Positions 14,026 to 21,224 of a stretch of DNA of 26,992 nt are shown piece by piece. The position numbers were made by a program, and so were the translations under genes. Below the pieces are notes generated by a model. That model ran no database searches, was not told where the DNA came from, and saw nothing but the letters and a program-made list of their open reading frames with translations. The stretch is from JAGVXD01 sp964554415 (GTDB lineage: Archaea > Nanobdellota > Nanobdellia > Pacearchaeales > GW2011-AR1): assembly GCA_964554415.1 (NCBI GenBank), contig CAZKON010000011.1:1-26992 (forward strand), read 5' to 3'. Position 1 is the stretch's first letter, and each line of letters begins with the position of its first letter.

Positions 14026-15231
14026 CTATAAATCCCCAGCATCCATAAGTTCAAGAGCGCTCTGAATGCCTTGTTTATCAGGCACAAAGAGAATTTTACG
14101 GGGTGCATCAATTTTGTTCATTATCTCTTCACTTTTTTGTATATCTTCTGAGCGCAACGCGCCCCATTTTACTTCTAACGCGATCTCTGGTTTCTTGAAT
14201 TTAAGAAGACAGCCATCAACATCGTAATCTGCGGCTTCGATAATACTCTCCCGCAATCCGTGCTGCTCTGCAAGTGCTTCACGAACCTGATCCTCTATGA
14301 GGCGCGGTATCATCTCACTCACTAGCGGCAACACTTCCTTCTCGGTAATTGAACGCTCTGAAAGGTTATATTTCTCATCAGTATAATAATAAAGTTTCGC
14401 AAGAGGAGAAACATGCTTATAGACAAATCGTTTCTTATTGAAAATCTCAATTCTTTTTACAATACCGAACGAAAGCAGATTATTCAAATACTGCTGTGGT
14501 ATGCTGGGGTCGTCTTTCGCAATAAGCTTTTTAGAGAAGAGATAATTACTAATCTCACTAGAAGTAATCTTCCCAGTAGCGATGCTACGAAGAATTCCTT
14601 CATACACGCCGGAAATCTCTCGTGCCTCTTCTGCAAAGATCTCTCCAACCAATGCGGGAATTGTCTTGAGCGAGTGTATAATTACCGAAGCAAAAATCTG
14701 GCGAGGATGCATTTTCTCGTCAGCATAATCAACTGCGAGCGGCTCGCGCAATAAAAGCGCAAGCTCGAGCCGCTCTTTCTTTGTAAGCATGAGGTTTTGT
14801 ACTGCTCGAAGAGTGTCGCGCAATCGTATCAACCCAAGAGGAACTTCTGCAAACAATCCTAACAAAGCAGATTTACTCGAAAGCAGTTTCTTTGAAAGGA
14901 AAAGTGTTGAGGAGATGAGAATCAACTTTCCCTGCTTCTTCAGCGCATGCAACGTATCGAAAAAATCCTGCCCTAAACGGTGAAATTCGTCTACAACAAC
15001 AGTTTTTTCAGCAGCGAGTGAACGCTTCAGGATTTCAAGAAAGGTCTCGTAACCAATAGAAGCGTTCTCTTTATCGAGAATACTCTTGTTCGTTTTCACG
15101 AAAAAATACTCATCGAACGGCACAAATTGCTGTACCAAAAACGTCTTGCCTGTCTTGCGCCTACCATAAATAAGTGTCCACTTCTTGCTCTCTCTAATTC
15201 TCTTCACATCGTACGGTCTTTCTATAATCAT
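14026..15231 (-). CDS. Archaeal ATPase with C-terminal DUF234-like domain (cassette 2)
   Basis: A 401-residue P-loop ATPase of the archaeal ATPase_2 (PF01637) type, distinct from the cassette-1 ATPase. Walker A is YGRRKTGKT (residues 22-30) and Walker B TVVVDEF (77-83). A winged-helix segment follows (ITSSEISNYLFSKKLI), and the C-terminus has a PD-(D/E)xK-like core (DYDVDG ... EIALEVKWG). I choose the ATG at 15231 over that at 15249 because the TATA box (ATTTAATA, 15256-15263, minus strand) is about 28 bases from the former but only about 10 from the latter. The gene converges on the second membrane-protein copy. Substrate and role are unknown. Confidence 0.88.
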   Translation of the reverse strand: MIIERPYDVKRIRESKKWTLIYGRRKTGKTFLVQQFVPFDEYFFVKTNKSILDKENASIGYETFLEILKRSLAAEKTVVVDEFHRLGQDFFDTLHALKKQGKLILISSTLFLSKKLLSSKSALLGLFAEVPLGLIRLRDTLRAVQNLMLTKKERLELALLLREPLAVDYADEKMHPRQIFASVIIHSLKTIPALVGEIFAEEAREISGVYEGILRSIATGKITSSEISNYLFSKKLIAKDDPSIPQQYLNNLLSFGIVKRIEIFNKKRFVYKHVSPLAKLYYYTDEKYNLSERSITEKEVLPLVSEMIPRLIEDQVREALAEQHGLRESIIEAADYDVDGCLLKFKKPEIALEVKWGALRSEDIQKSEEIMNKIDAPRKILFVPDKQGIQSALELMDAGDL

Positions 15232-15255
15232 TATTTGTATAATACCCATTATAGT

Positions 15256-15319
15256 TATTAAATCTTTCGCCTTCTTCTGTTTCCTCTTTATAGGGGTGAC
15301 AGATAGAAAGGTTTAAATA
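15256..15319. promoter_or_regulatory. Bidirectional cassette promoter, copy 3
   Basis: A GCGAAAGATTTAATA promoter drives the ATPase to the left. The promoter GAAAGGTTTAAATA (TATA 15312-15319), preceded by TAGGGGTGACAGATAG, drives the phosphatase to the right with a start 27 bases downstream. It is homologous to 13364-13426, and its right half to 11388-11430. Confidence 0.7.
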
Positions 15320-15341
15320 TAAATTATCATCATGAATTTAT

Positions 15342-15794
15342 ATGCATATAAAAATAATGGGGCGAGAAAAAGCACTCGCTCATGTGCCTCAAGAGAAAAC
15401 ATATGGAATTCGTATCGGCTTTAGCGGTTCTTTTAGCGAAAGATGCAATGCTGAAGAATTCCAAAGGTTAGAGAATCATCCCTTGTATGTTCCTCATGTG
15501 TATCACTTTGATGATGTCGAGCCATCAACGTGCGAGGCATATGAACTCCCAATCACGAAAGAAATAGCAGTAAAAATAATTCGTGATTTTGAAAAAAGAA
15601 AAGAAGACTGCTTTACATTGTTGGTCCATTGCGAGGAGGGGCAAAGCAGAAGCCCTGCAGTTGCTATGGCTTTAAATCACATCTTTAAGTTGGAATATTC
15701 AAATAGAGAGCTTGCAGCGAAATATCCTCGATTTAACATTCATGTCGTACAAACGATAGTAGAAGCTGGAAGAGAAAGAGGCTATTGCGATTGA
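15342..15794 (+). CDS. Dual-specificity (tyrosine/serine) protein phosphatase-like
   Basis: A 150-residue single-domain enzyme of the cysteine-phosphatase superfamily. The P-loop signature is HCEEGQSRSPA (H96, catalytic C97, R103), fitting HCx5R with the following Ser-Pro typical of archaeal dual-specificity phosphatases. The candidate general acid lies in YHFDDVEP (D57 or D58). It probably removes phosphate from proteins, although nucleotide or RNA substrates are possible. It is driven by the third copy of the cassette promoter. An ATG at 15332 is in another frame. The start at 15342 lies 27 bases after the TATA centre, as for leaderless mRNAs. Confidence 0.88.
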   Translation: MHIKIMGREKALAHVPQEKTYGIRIGFSGSFSERCNAEEFQRLENHPLYVPHVYHFDDVEPSTCEAYELPITKEIAVKIIRDFEKRKEDCFTLLVHCEEGQSRSPAVAMALNHIFKLEYSNRELAAKYPRFNIHVVQTIVEAGRERGYCD

Positions 15795-15833
15795 AGTCGT
15801 TTGTCTTTTTGATACCCTCTTACTTTATATACC

Positions 15834-15972
15834 CTTGATTCCATCCTCTTCTGTACTGAAAACAGTAATACTCACGAATTAACGTGTGTTCGAGAACAAA
15901 GCTGCCCCGCAGACTTCTTGTTCTCCCCGTGCAGGGCACGCGCATAGCGTTCAAAGACGCATTATCAGAACA
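15834..15972 (+). promoter_or_regulatory. Promoter and long structured 5' leader of the helicase gene
   Basis: The TATA box TTTATATAC (15834-15842) implies a start near 15862 and a leader of about 110 bases, unlike the leaderless neighbours. The leader has small hairpins: TACTG-aaaa-CAGTA, AGAACAA ... TTGTTCT and GTGC-agg-GCAC. It is more GC-rich than its surroundings. Long structured leaders of RNA helicase genes often mediate autoregulation or cold response. An alternative GTG start at 15886 would make the second half coding. Confidence 0.4.
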
Positions 15973-17490
15973 ATGGAACAATTAGAATCATTTAAGAAAC
16001 TTGGTTTGAAAGAGCAGTTGCTAAAAGCAGTTGAAACTCTGCACTTTGAAATCCCAACAGAGATTCAAGAGAAGGCTATTCCTTTGGCTTTAGCCGGGAG
16101 AGATATTATTGGCAGCGCAGCCACTGGCTCTGGAAAGACACTTGCCTTTGGAGCTAGCATAATTCAGAATCTGCCAAGAAACCATGGGGTTCTTGCGCTC
16201 GTTATCACACCAACCCGAGAGCTTGCGGAACAAGTTGGAAGGAACTTGATTAATTTTTCCAGATTTAACCGCCTGAAAGTCGCGATAGTCTACGGTGGTG
16301 TTGGGATTGGTCCACAAGTTGGTGAAATCAGTCATGCTGATGTTGTTGTTGGAACACCTGGTCGTCTCTTAGATCATCTTGAACGTGGCACTCTTTCTCT
16401 TTCCGCAGTAAAATCTCTTGTTTTGGACGAGGCTGACCGCATGCTAGACATGGGCTTCATAGAAGATGTCAACAAGATTATTTCTCTCTGCCCAAAAGAA
16501 AGACAGACATTTTTATTTTCAGCAACAATTACACCAGACATATCTATTATGGCAAAACGCTATATGCACGACCCTGTAGAAGTATCAGTAGAAAATTATG
16601 TTGATGCCAGCAAACTACAGCAAACATTTTATGACATCCCGCAGAACCTTAAGTTCTCCCTTTTGGTGCACTTGCTGAAAAATGAGCAGACTAATTTAGT
16701 TATGGTCTTCTGCAACACACGTCGTAACACTGACTTTGTTGCACATAATCTCCAAAAAGAAGGAGTTGAGGCTACTGCAATCCATGGCGGATTAACACAG
16801 GCAAGGAGAAACAAGATTATGGAACATTTCCATTCAGGGAGAGTTGTTGTACTTGTCTGCACAGATGTGGCGGCTCGCGGCCTGGATATTAAGAACGTAT
16901 CCCATGTATATAATTATGATATCCCCCCGAGCAGTAAGGAATATATCCATAGAATAGGCAGAACAGCGCGCGCGGGTAAAGAAGGGAAAGCGATTAGTAT
17001 TGTCGCCCAAAGAGATTATGATAATTTTCGTCAGGTATTGCGTGATGATTCGCTCAAACTGACGCAGGAACAGCTGCCGCAGGATGTGAAACCGCTGCGC
17101 GTTTCATTGCAATACAGAGAGCGCAGAGAAGGGCGCTTCGGTGACAGAGAAAGCAAGGGATTTGAAAGACGTGGCGGCTCGCGCTTCGGCGAGAGAAGAA
17201 GCTTTGGCAGACAAGGCAGAAGTTCCGGAGCTCATTCAGGAGAACGTCAGAGATTTGGTGAGCGCCGCGGAAACGGAGGTAGAGGATTCTCAAGACGTGA
17301 TGATAGAGGCGGCAGAGACAATAGTCAAGGAGGCTTTGGAAGGAGATCATTCGGTGGAGGAAGAAGTTATGGTAAAAACTACCATGTAGGACACAGAAGC
17401 TTTGGAGGACATTCCAGAGGATTCAGCAGTGAGCGTGGGATATTACGAGGATTAGGTTCTAGCAGGGGGAGATCGTACGGCCGCAGATAG
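15973..17490 (+). CDS. DEAD-box RNA helicase with RGG-rich tail
   Basis: An ATP-dependent RNA-unwinding enzyme of 505 residues. All DEAD-box motifs are present: Q motif (IPTEIQ), I (ATGSGKT, 50-56), Ia (PTRELA), Ib (TPGR), II (DEAD, 152-155), III (SAT), V (ARGLDI) and VI (HRIGRTARAG). After residue ~385 comes a ~120-residue tail of Arg/Gly/Ser/Phe repeats (FGERR, RGG, GRGF), a typical low-complexity RNA-binding region. I choose the ATG at 15973, where homology to the family begins (MEQLESFKKLGL). An in-frame GTG at 15886 would add 29 residues of non-conserved sequence. The likely role is ribosome assembly or mRNA remodelling, possibly cold-induced. Confidence 0.95.
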   Translation: MEQLESFKKLGLKEQLLKAVETLHFEIPTEIQEKAIPLALAGRDIIGSAATGSGKTLAFGASIIQNLPRNHGVLALVITPTRELAEQVGRNLINFSRFNRLKVAIVYGGVGIGPQVGEISHADVVVGTPGRLLDHLERGTLSLSAVKSLVLDEADRMLDMGFIEDVNKIISLCPKERQTFLFSATITPDISIMAKRYMHDPVEVSVENYVDASKLQQTFYDIPQNLKFSLLVHLLKNEQTNLVMVFCNTRRNTDFVAHNLQKEGVEATAIHGGLTQARRNKIMEHFHSGRVVVLVCTDVAARGLDIKNVSHVYNYDIPPSSKEYIHRIGRTARAGKEGKAISIVAQRDYDNFRQVLRDDSLKLTQEQLPQDVKPLRVSLQYRERREGRFGDRESKGFERRGGSRFGERRSFGRQGRSSGAHSGERQRFGERRGNGGRGFSRRDDRGGRDNSQGGFGRRSFGGGRSYGKNYHVGHRSFGGHSRGFSSERGILRGLGSSRGRSYGRR

Positions 17491-17615
17491 TATATGGCTC
17501 TGTAAGGTGATATTTACAGGTCATTCTTCATCGATCTTCCCGACTTCTTCCATGACCTCAGTATAAAGTTGAACAGACATAATTCGCACTGATAGAACAA
17601 CGGAATAATTACAAA

Positions 17616-17688
17616 AGTAACAATAGAATATTATACTTGTAATACTAACATTTAAATAGTTTATTACTTTAGTAACAATAGAATATTA
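17616..17688 (+). promoter_or_regulatory. Promoter with flanking direct repeats, HEPN/MNT module 2
   Basis: The 18-base sequence AGTAACAATAGAATATTA occurs exactly at 17616-17633 and 17671-17688. Between them lies a TATA box (ATTTAAATAG, about 17650-17659) inside an imperfect palindrome (GTAATA ... TATTAC). The second repeat lies just before the HEPN start codon (17700). The arrangement parallels the twin operator of module 1, although the sequences differ. The rest of 17491-17615 shows nothing recognisable. Confidence 0.6.
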
Positions 17689-17699
17689 CTAACGTAACT

Positions 17700-18110
17700 A
17701 TGAAAATAGAAGAGCACCAAAAGGCATACCACGAGCATCTCGCACATATCAAGCGGGCAATAGACGAAGGCCTGGAGGAAAATCAGAGAAATATCGGCTT
17801 CAATGTTTCGCAAGGAGCGACCGAGCTTTTTGTAATCTATTTGCACAGTCTGAATGTCATTCAAGGTTCCGGAGACCAACTTGATCATCGCATGTTCAAA
17901 AGCAAAAGTCTTCTGAACAAGCGATTGCCGCAGCAATTTCCGGAAAAAGAAGAAATCCTCAAACTCATGCGTGAAATCGAGCAAGAGCGGAATGTGCTTT
18001 GCTACGGCGCTCGCAAGCCAAAGGAGCGCATAGAAAAGATAATACAAACATTCAATAAACTGCGTGAAATCGTTAATCGGAGGCTTAAAGATGCAGCGCG
18101 AGAAGAATAA
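17700..18110 (+). CDS. HEPN domain protein (HEPN/MNT module 2)
   Basis: A 136-residue helical protein that resembles HEPN toxins. The key motif is ERNVLCYGARK (R97, N98, Y102, G103), the same RNxLxYG variant found in the module-1 HEPN, again with Tyr where many HEPN RNases have His. It overlaps the downstream nucleotidyltransferase by 20 bases, and the gene order here is HEPN then MNT, opposite to module 1. In this family the HEPN protein is usually an RNase toxin neutralised by its MNT partner; here that is inference from motif and context. Confidence 0.75.
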   Translation: MKIEEHQKAYHEHLAHIKRAIDEGLEENQRNIGFNVSQGATELFVIYLHSLNVIQGSGDQLDHRMFKSKSLLNKRLPQQFPEKEEILKLMREIEQERNVLCYGARKPKERIEKIIQTFNKLREIVNRRLKDAAREE

Positions 18111-18747
18111 CAGAGAGTTTATTGTCTATGCTATGGATTTTGCATCATATCTGATTTCAAAAGTCGCAGGTATCGATCGCATTATCCTTCACGGCTCTAT
18201 CGCACGCGGCGATTTTGACGATAAGTCAGATGTTGATTTATTCATTGACACAAGAGAGAAGAAAATTGAGAAACAGATTAAGAAAACAGAAGAGAATTAT
18301 CTCAAAACAGATACATACAAACGCTGGTCACTCAAAGGATATGCGTATCCATTCTCGCCCATTATCGGCAAGCTCGACAGTTCTGAATGGAAGGATTTAA
18401 GGCGCGCCATTGCTAATACAGGTATAATACTTTACGGAAAATATAGTGCAAGCGCTGAAAAAACACACCAGTACGTGCTTATTTCCTTCGAGAGCATCAA
18501 GCCAGAATCAAAACGCATCGCACTATATCGAAAACTCTTCGGCTTCACGCAGGGAAAAAAGCAGTACACAGGTCTTGCAAACAAAACACGCGCACTTAAA
18601 ATTGGAAAAGGCGCGCTACTTGTTCCATTACCTTATGCGAAAGAGCTCATAGCATATTTTTATGATAAAAAAGTTGCGATAAAACTGTATGATGTCTGGT
18701 CAGATGAGGATTTTACGATAGGAAAAGCAAAACCACAACTTTCTTAA
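18091..18747 (+). CDS. Minimal nucleotidyltransferase-type protein (HEPN/MNT module 2)
   Basis: A 218-residue protein with an N-terminal pol-beta nucleotidyltransferase domain carrying GSx10DxD (G35, S36, D47, D49 in HGSIARGDFDDKSDVDLFID) and a C-terminal region of about 130 residues with no recognised domain but a compact helical look. It lacks the wHTH of the module-1 MNT. I start at the ATG at 18091, which has a clear GGAGG ribosome binding site seven bases upstream, rather than an in-frame GTG at 18064. It probably acts as the antitoxin or regulator of the overlapping HEPN protein. The dus gene follows after 22 bases. Confidence 0.85.
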   Translation: MQREKNNREFIVYAMDFASYLISKVAGIDRIILHGSIARGDFDDKSDVDLFIDTREKKIEKQIKKTEENYLKTDTYKRWSLKGYAYPFSPIIGKLDSSEWKDLRRAIANTGIILYGKYSASAEKTHQYVLISFESIKPESKRIALYRKLFGFTQGKKQYTGLANKTRALKIGKGALLVPLPYAKELIAYFYDKKVAIKLYDVWSDEDFTIGKAKPQLS

Positions 18748-18769
18748 TCCTGTTTCATGTCACAAATGT

Positions 18770-19723
18770 ATGCCCCCCCTCCTTAAACCCCTGCGTATAG
18801 GCCACCTCGAAATAAAAAACCGTCTCTTCCTCTCTCCGATGGTCGACGTCACCGACGCAGCATACCGGCAAATCTGTAGAGAAGCAGGTGCAGGCATGGC
18901 ATACATTGAAATGCTTAATATTGGAGCAATTCTCCACCCCAATCCTAAAACACAAAATCTGATGAAAACATATCCGCTTGAAAGTCCAAGAGCGATTCAA
19001 ATCACAGGGAAAAATGTGGAAGAATTCAAAGCAGTCTTGCCCTATCTCAAACCCTATGACCTCATTGACATCAACTGCGGCTGCCCGTCAATCAGAATTA
19101 CCGATAATGAATCAGGCTCATTTTTGCTCGAAAGCCCTCAAAAAATTGCAGCAATGATTTGCATCCTCAAAAAAGCAGGCTTCACTGTCACTGCAAAAAT
19201 CCGCCTTGGATTCAAAAATAACAATGTTCTGCAAGTCGCGCGAGCTATTGAAGCAGGGGGCGCAGATGCTTTGACAGTGCATGCGCGCCTTGCCCGGCAT
19301 GGAAATAATTTTCCTGCTGACTGGCAATGGATTTCTAAAGTGAAGGAGAGTGTTAAAATTCCTGTCATCGGCAACGGAGATATTGATTCTCCAGAAAAAG
19401 CTGTTAAGATGCTGAAGATTGCAGATGGAGTTATGATTGCGCGTGCTGCCATCGGCAATCCGTTTTTGTTTAAGCAAATCATATACTATGCAAAGACAAG
19501 AGAAACGCTGCCCTTTAATTTTTATGAGAACCTTTTGTATTTTCAGCGTTATCTTACGCTCGCAAAAAAATACGAGATATTCGACTTACTGCGCATAAAA
19601 TTTATCGGCTCGCATTTCCTGCACGACATGAAAGGTGCATCAGCAATGAGGCAGAAGCTTATGGCTTGCAAGACTTTTGGAGAAATTTGGGATTTAGTTT
19701 CATCGCTTTTGAAAGAGAATTAG
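18770..19723 (+). CDS. dus: tRNA-dihydrouridine synthase
   Basis: An FMN- and NAD(P)H-dependent enzyme that reduces uridines in tRNA D-loops. The 317-residue protein has an N-terminal TIM barrel beginning LFLSPMVDVTDAAYRQICREAG. The catalytic cysteine is C105 in DINCGCPSIRI; TAKIRLG and HARLARHGNNFPADWQWI carry FMN/RNA contacts; GNGDI and GVMIARAAIGNP are the phosphate-binding end of the barrel. A shorter helical tail follows. An out-of-frame ATG precedes the chosen one by four bases. With only 22 bases after the MNT gene it may belong to that operon, a second case here of a HEPN/MNT module adjoining a tRNA-related gene. Confidence 0.95.
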   Translation: MPPLLKPLRIGHLEIKNRLFLSPMVDVTDAAYRQICREAGAGMAYIEMLNIGAILHPNPKTQNLMKTYPLESPRAIQITGKNVEEFKAVLPYLKPYDLIDINCGCPSIRITDNESGSFLLESPQKIAAMICILKKAGFTVTAKIRLGFKNNNVLQVARAIEAGGADALTVHARLARHGNNFPADWQWISKVKESVKIPVIGNGDIDSPEKAVKMLKIADGVMIARAAIGNPFLFKQIIYYAKTRETLPFNFYENLLYFQRYLTLAKKYEIFDLLRIKFIGSHFLHDMKGASAMRQKLMACKTFGEIWDLVSSLLKEN

Positions 19724-19732
19724 AGTGAACTT

Positions 19733-19755
19733 GTCGTATATAAACTATATACGAC
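19733..19755. terminator. Hairpin between convergent dus and pyrD
   Basis: A perfect 10-bp stem, GTCGTATATA-aac-TATATACGAC, lies just after the dus stop codon and is followed by TTTAA. It is a likely terminator or processing hairpin for dus. Confidence 0.5.
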
Positions 19756-19782
19756 TTTAATCCATTATACCCTCTCGTTCCT

Positions 19783-19862
19783 CTCTTGCTGCGGAGTTCC
19801 TCGGCTAAAGAGCTGCGGACTTCCTCGCAGCGGAGTCGCTGCGCTAACTCGTCTCCTGCGCA
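19783..19862. repeat. GC-rich short tandem/inverted repeats
   Basis: GCTGCGGAGTTCCTCG and GCTGCGGACTTCCTCG occur in tandem, followed by the hairpin GCAGCG-gagt-CGCTGC. The GCTGCGGAGT core resembles repeats A and B near 1130-1210. The base composition is strikingly different from the AT-rich surroundings, and no gene is present. Confidence 0.5.
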
Positions 19863-19875
19863 GAAATACATCTTT

Positions 19876-21015
19876 CTAAAAACGATATTTACTCGCCTGA
19901 AATTCAGCAAGAGTATCGTAAGGAAGAAGATTGAGATACTCTTGAATTTCTCGCGCAATACTTTTTTGCAAACCAAACCCTTCAAAGATGTAAGGTGTGT
20001 ATCCTGCAACAACTGTCGCGCCATTGGAAAGAGCGTCCAATGCCTCCTTGCCGCTATCAATGCCCCCTGTTGCGACAATACTCGCGTCAGGAAAAGCCTT
20101 TTTCAAATCAATAATGGCTCGTTGTCGATAACTTTGCAGTGCTTTTCCACTTTCTCCGGCAGAAGGATAGCCCCACTCTTTCAAGGGAACTTTATTTGAA
20201 GGCACCATCTTTGTATTCACTGCGACAAAACCAGTCCCTCCGCCTTTTATCCATGCATGAGCAAGATTAAGCCAAGGTTCGCGTTCTTCTGGGCAATCTT
20301 CATAAGGTCCCATCTTCACAAAACGGGATTTTTTTGGTGCATAAATCGCAAGAATTTCAGCACTATTTTTAAATTCCTCTGGAGTGCGCAGTAGTTGTAA
20401 TGCCGCGGTGTTTGGCGAGTATGGATTCCAAACAAGACCTTCTACATAGGGCTCTAGAGTTGATACAAGTTGCTTCAACTCTTCGCATGCCACTCTTAGT
20501 TTATCTGCTGCTGGAGGCAAGCCGCATATATTTGCCAATAACATACCCTGACCTCCATGTTCCCTATAGTTACGAACATTGTTGAGTGTATACGCAAGAC
20601 CTTTATGAGGAAAACCTTGTGCATTGTATACAATTCTTTCCTGTGCATCTGTCACTACACGAGGTCGTTTATTTCCCTCACGCGGATTTACAACCACTGT
20701 CCCAAATTCCTGAAAACCGAAAAGGTAAGACAAAGGTTCAAGAGCGTCTGCATTCTTATCTAAACCTGCAGAAGTGCCGAAAGGCATAACTCTCCCGCCG
20801 CAAAATGTTACTGTAAGATTAGGATAATGAAACTGCGACACAACATCTCTTACTACGTCTTTATAGGCGGCTAGAGTTTCCAATGCCATCTCGTGGACGC
20901 GCTCCGCATCCCCGCCAGCGCGTTTGTATGCAACAGGACGAACGAAATTTCTGAAAAACCAAGGATTAACAAGACCCAGCCTAAAACCTGCACGCTCAAT
21001 CCATTTAATCTTCAT
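19876..21015 (-). CDS. pyrD: Dihydroorotate dehydrogenase (quinone), class 2
   Basis: Oxidises dihydroorotate to orotate, the fourth step of pyrimidine synthesis, using FMN and normally passing electrons to quinone at the membrane. The 379-residue protein has GTSAGLDKNADAL (FMN region, ~80-92), the FGTVVVNPREGNKRPR segment, and WNPYSPNTAALQLLR, where S200 is the candidate catalytic base typical of class 2 enzymes. ATGGIDSGKEALDALSNGATVVAGYTPYIFEGF forms the phosphate-binding barrel end. The N-terminal ~40 residues match the helical membrane-associating extension of class 2 enzymes. No electron-transfer partner gene is adjacent. It is transcribed divergently from the nucleotidyltransferase gene, with a TATA box at 21036-21044. 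Confidence 0.94.
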   Translation of the reverse strand: MKIKWIERAGFRLGLVNPWFFRNFVRPVAYKRAGGDAERVHEMALETLAAYKDVVRDVVSQFHYPNLTVTFCGGRVMPFGTSAGLDKNADALEPLSYLFGFQEFGTVVVNPREGNKRPRVVTDAQERIVYNAQGFPHKGLAYTLNNVRNYREHGGQGMLLANICGLPPAADKLRVACEELKQLVSTLEPYVEGLVWNPYSPNTAALQLLRTPEEFKNSAEILAIYAPKKSRFVKMGPYEDCPEEREPWLNLAHAWIKGGGTGFVAVNTKMVPSNKVPLKEWGYPSAGESGKALQSYRQRAIIDLKKAFPDASIVATGGIDSGKEALDALSNGATVVAGYTPYIFEGFGLQKSIAREIQEYLNLLPYDTLAEFQASKYRF

Positions 21016-21035
21016 CCAATTTAGTCCATAAACTC

Positions 21036-21044
21036 TCTTAAAAA
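21036..21044 (-). promoter_or_regulatory. TATA box of pyrD
   Basis: TTTTTAAGAG on the minus strand, centred about 25 bases before the pyrD ATG, implying a leaderless mRNA. Confidence 0.5.
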
Positions 21045-21194
21045 GATTATTATTCTGCAGGATATATATTCTTCACTTGTATAAAGGGGTAGCCCATTGA
21101 AGAAGTTATCATCAAAGGCACGTTGTACACACAGAAATCTCTTCAGAGATTAAGAACTAATTTTCGGATAACACATATTATGAGTGAAGCATAA

Positions 21195-21204
21195 CTTTTT
21201 AAAT
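21195..21204 (+). promoter_or_regulatory. TATA box of the large nucleotidyltransferase gene
   Basis: CTTTTTAAAT, about 25 bases before the ATG at 21225. Between this box and the pyrD promoter (21045-21194) I see no further element. Confidence 0.5.
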
Positions 21205-21224
21205 GCCCCCGCACTGATTTTCTC

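Noticed and set aside
15886..15972. 29-residue N-terminal extension of the helicase from GTG
   Set aside because: The sequence is not helicase-like, is structured as RNA and lacks a ribosome binding site; family similarity begins at the ATG at 15973.
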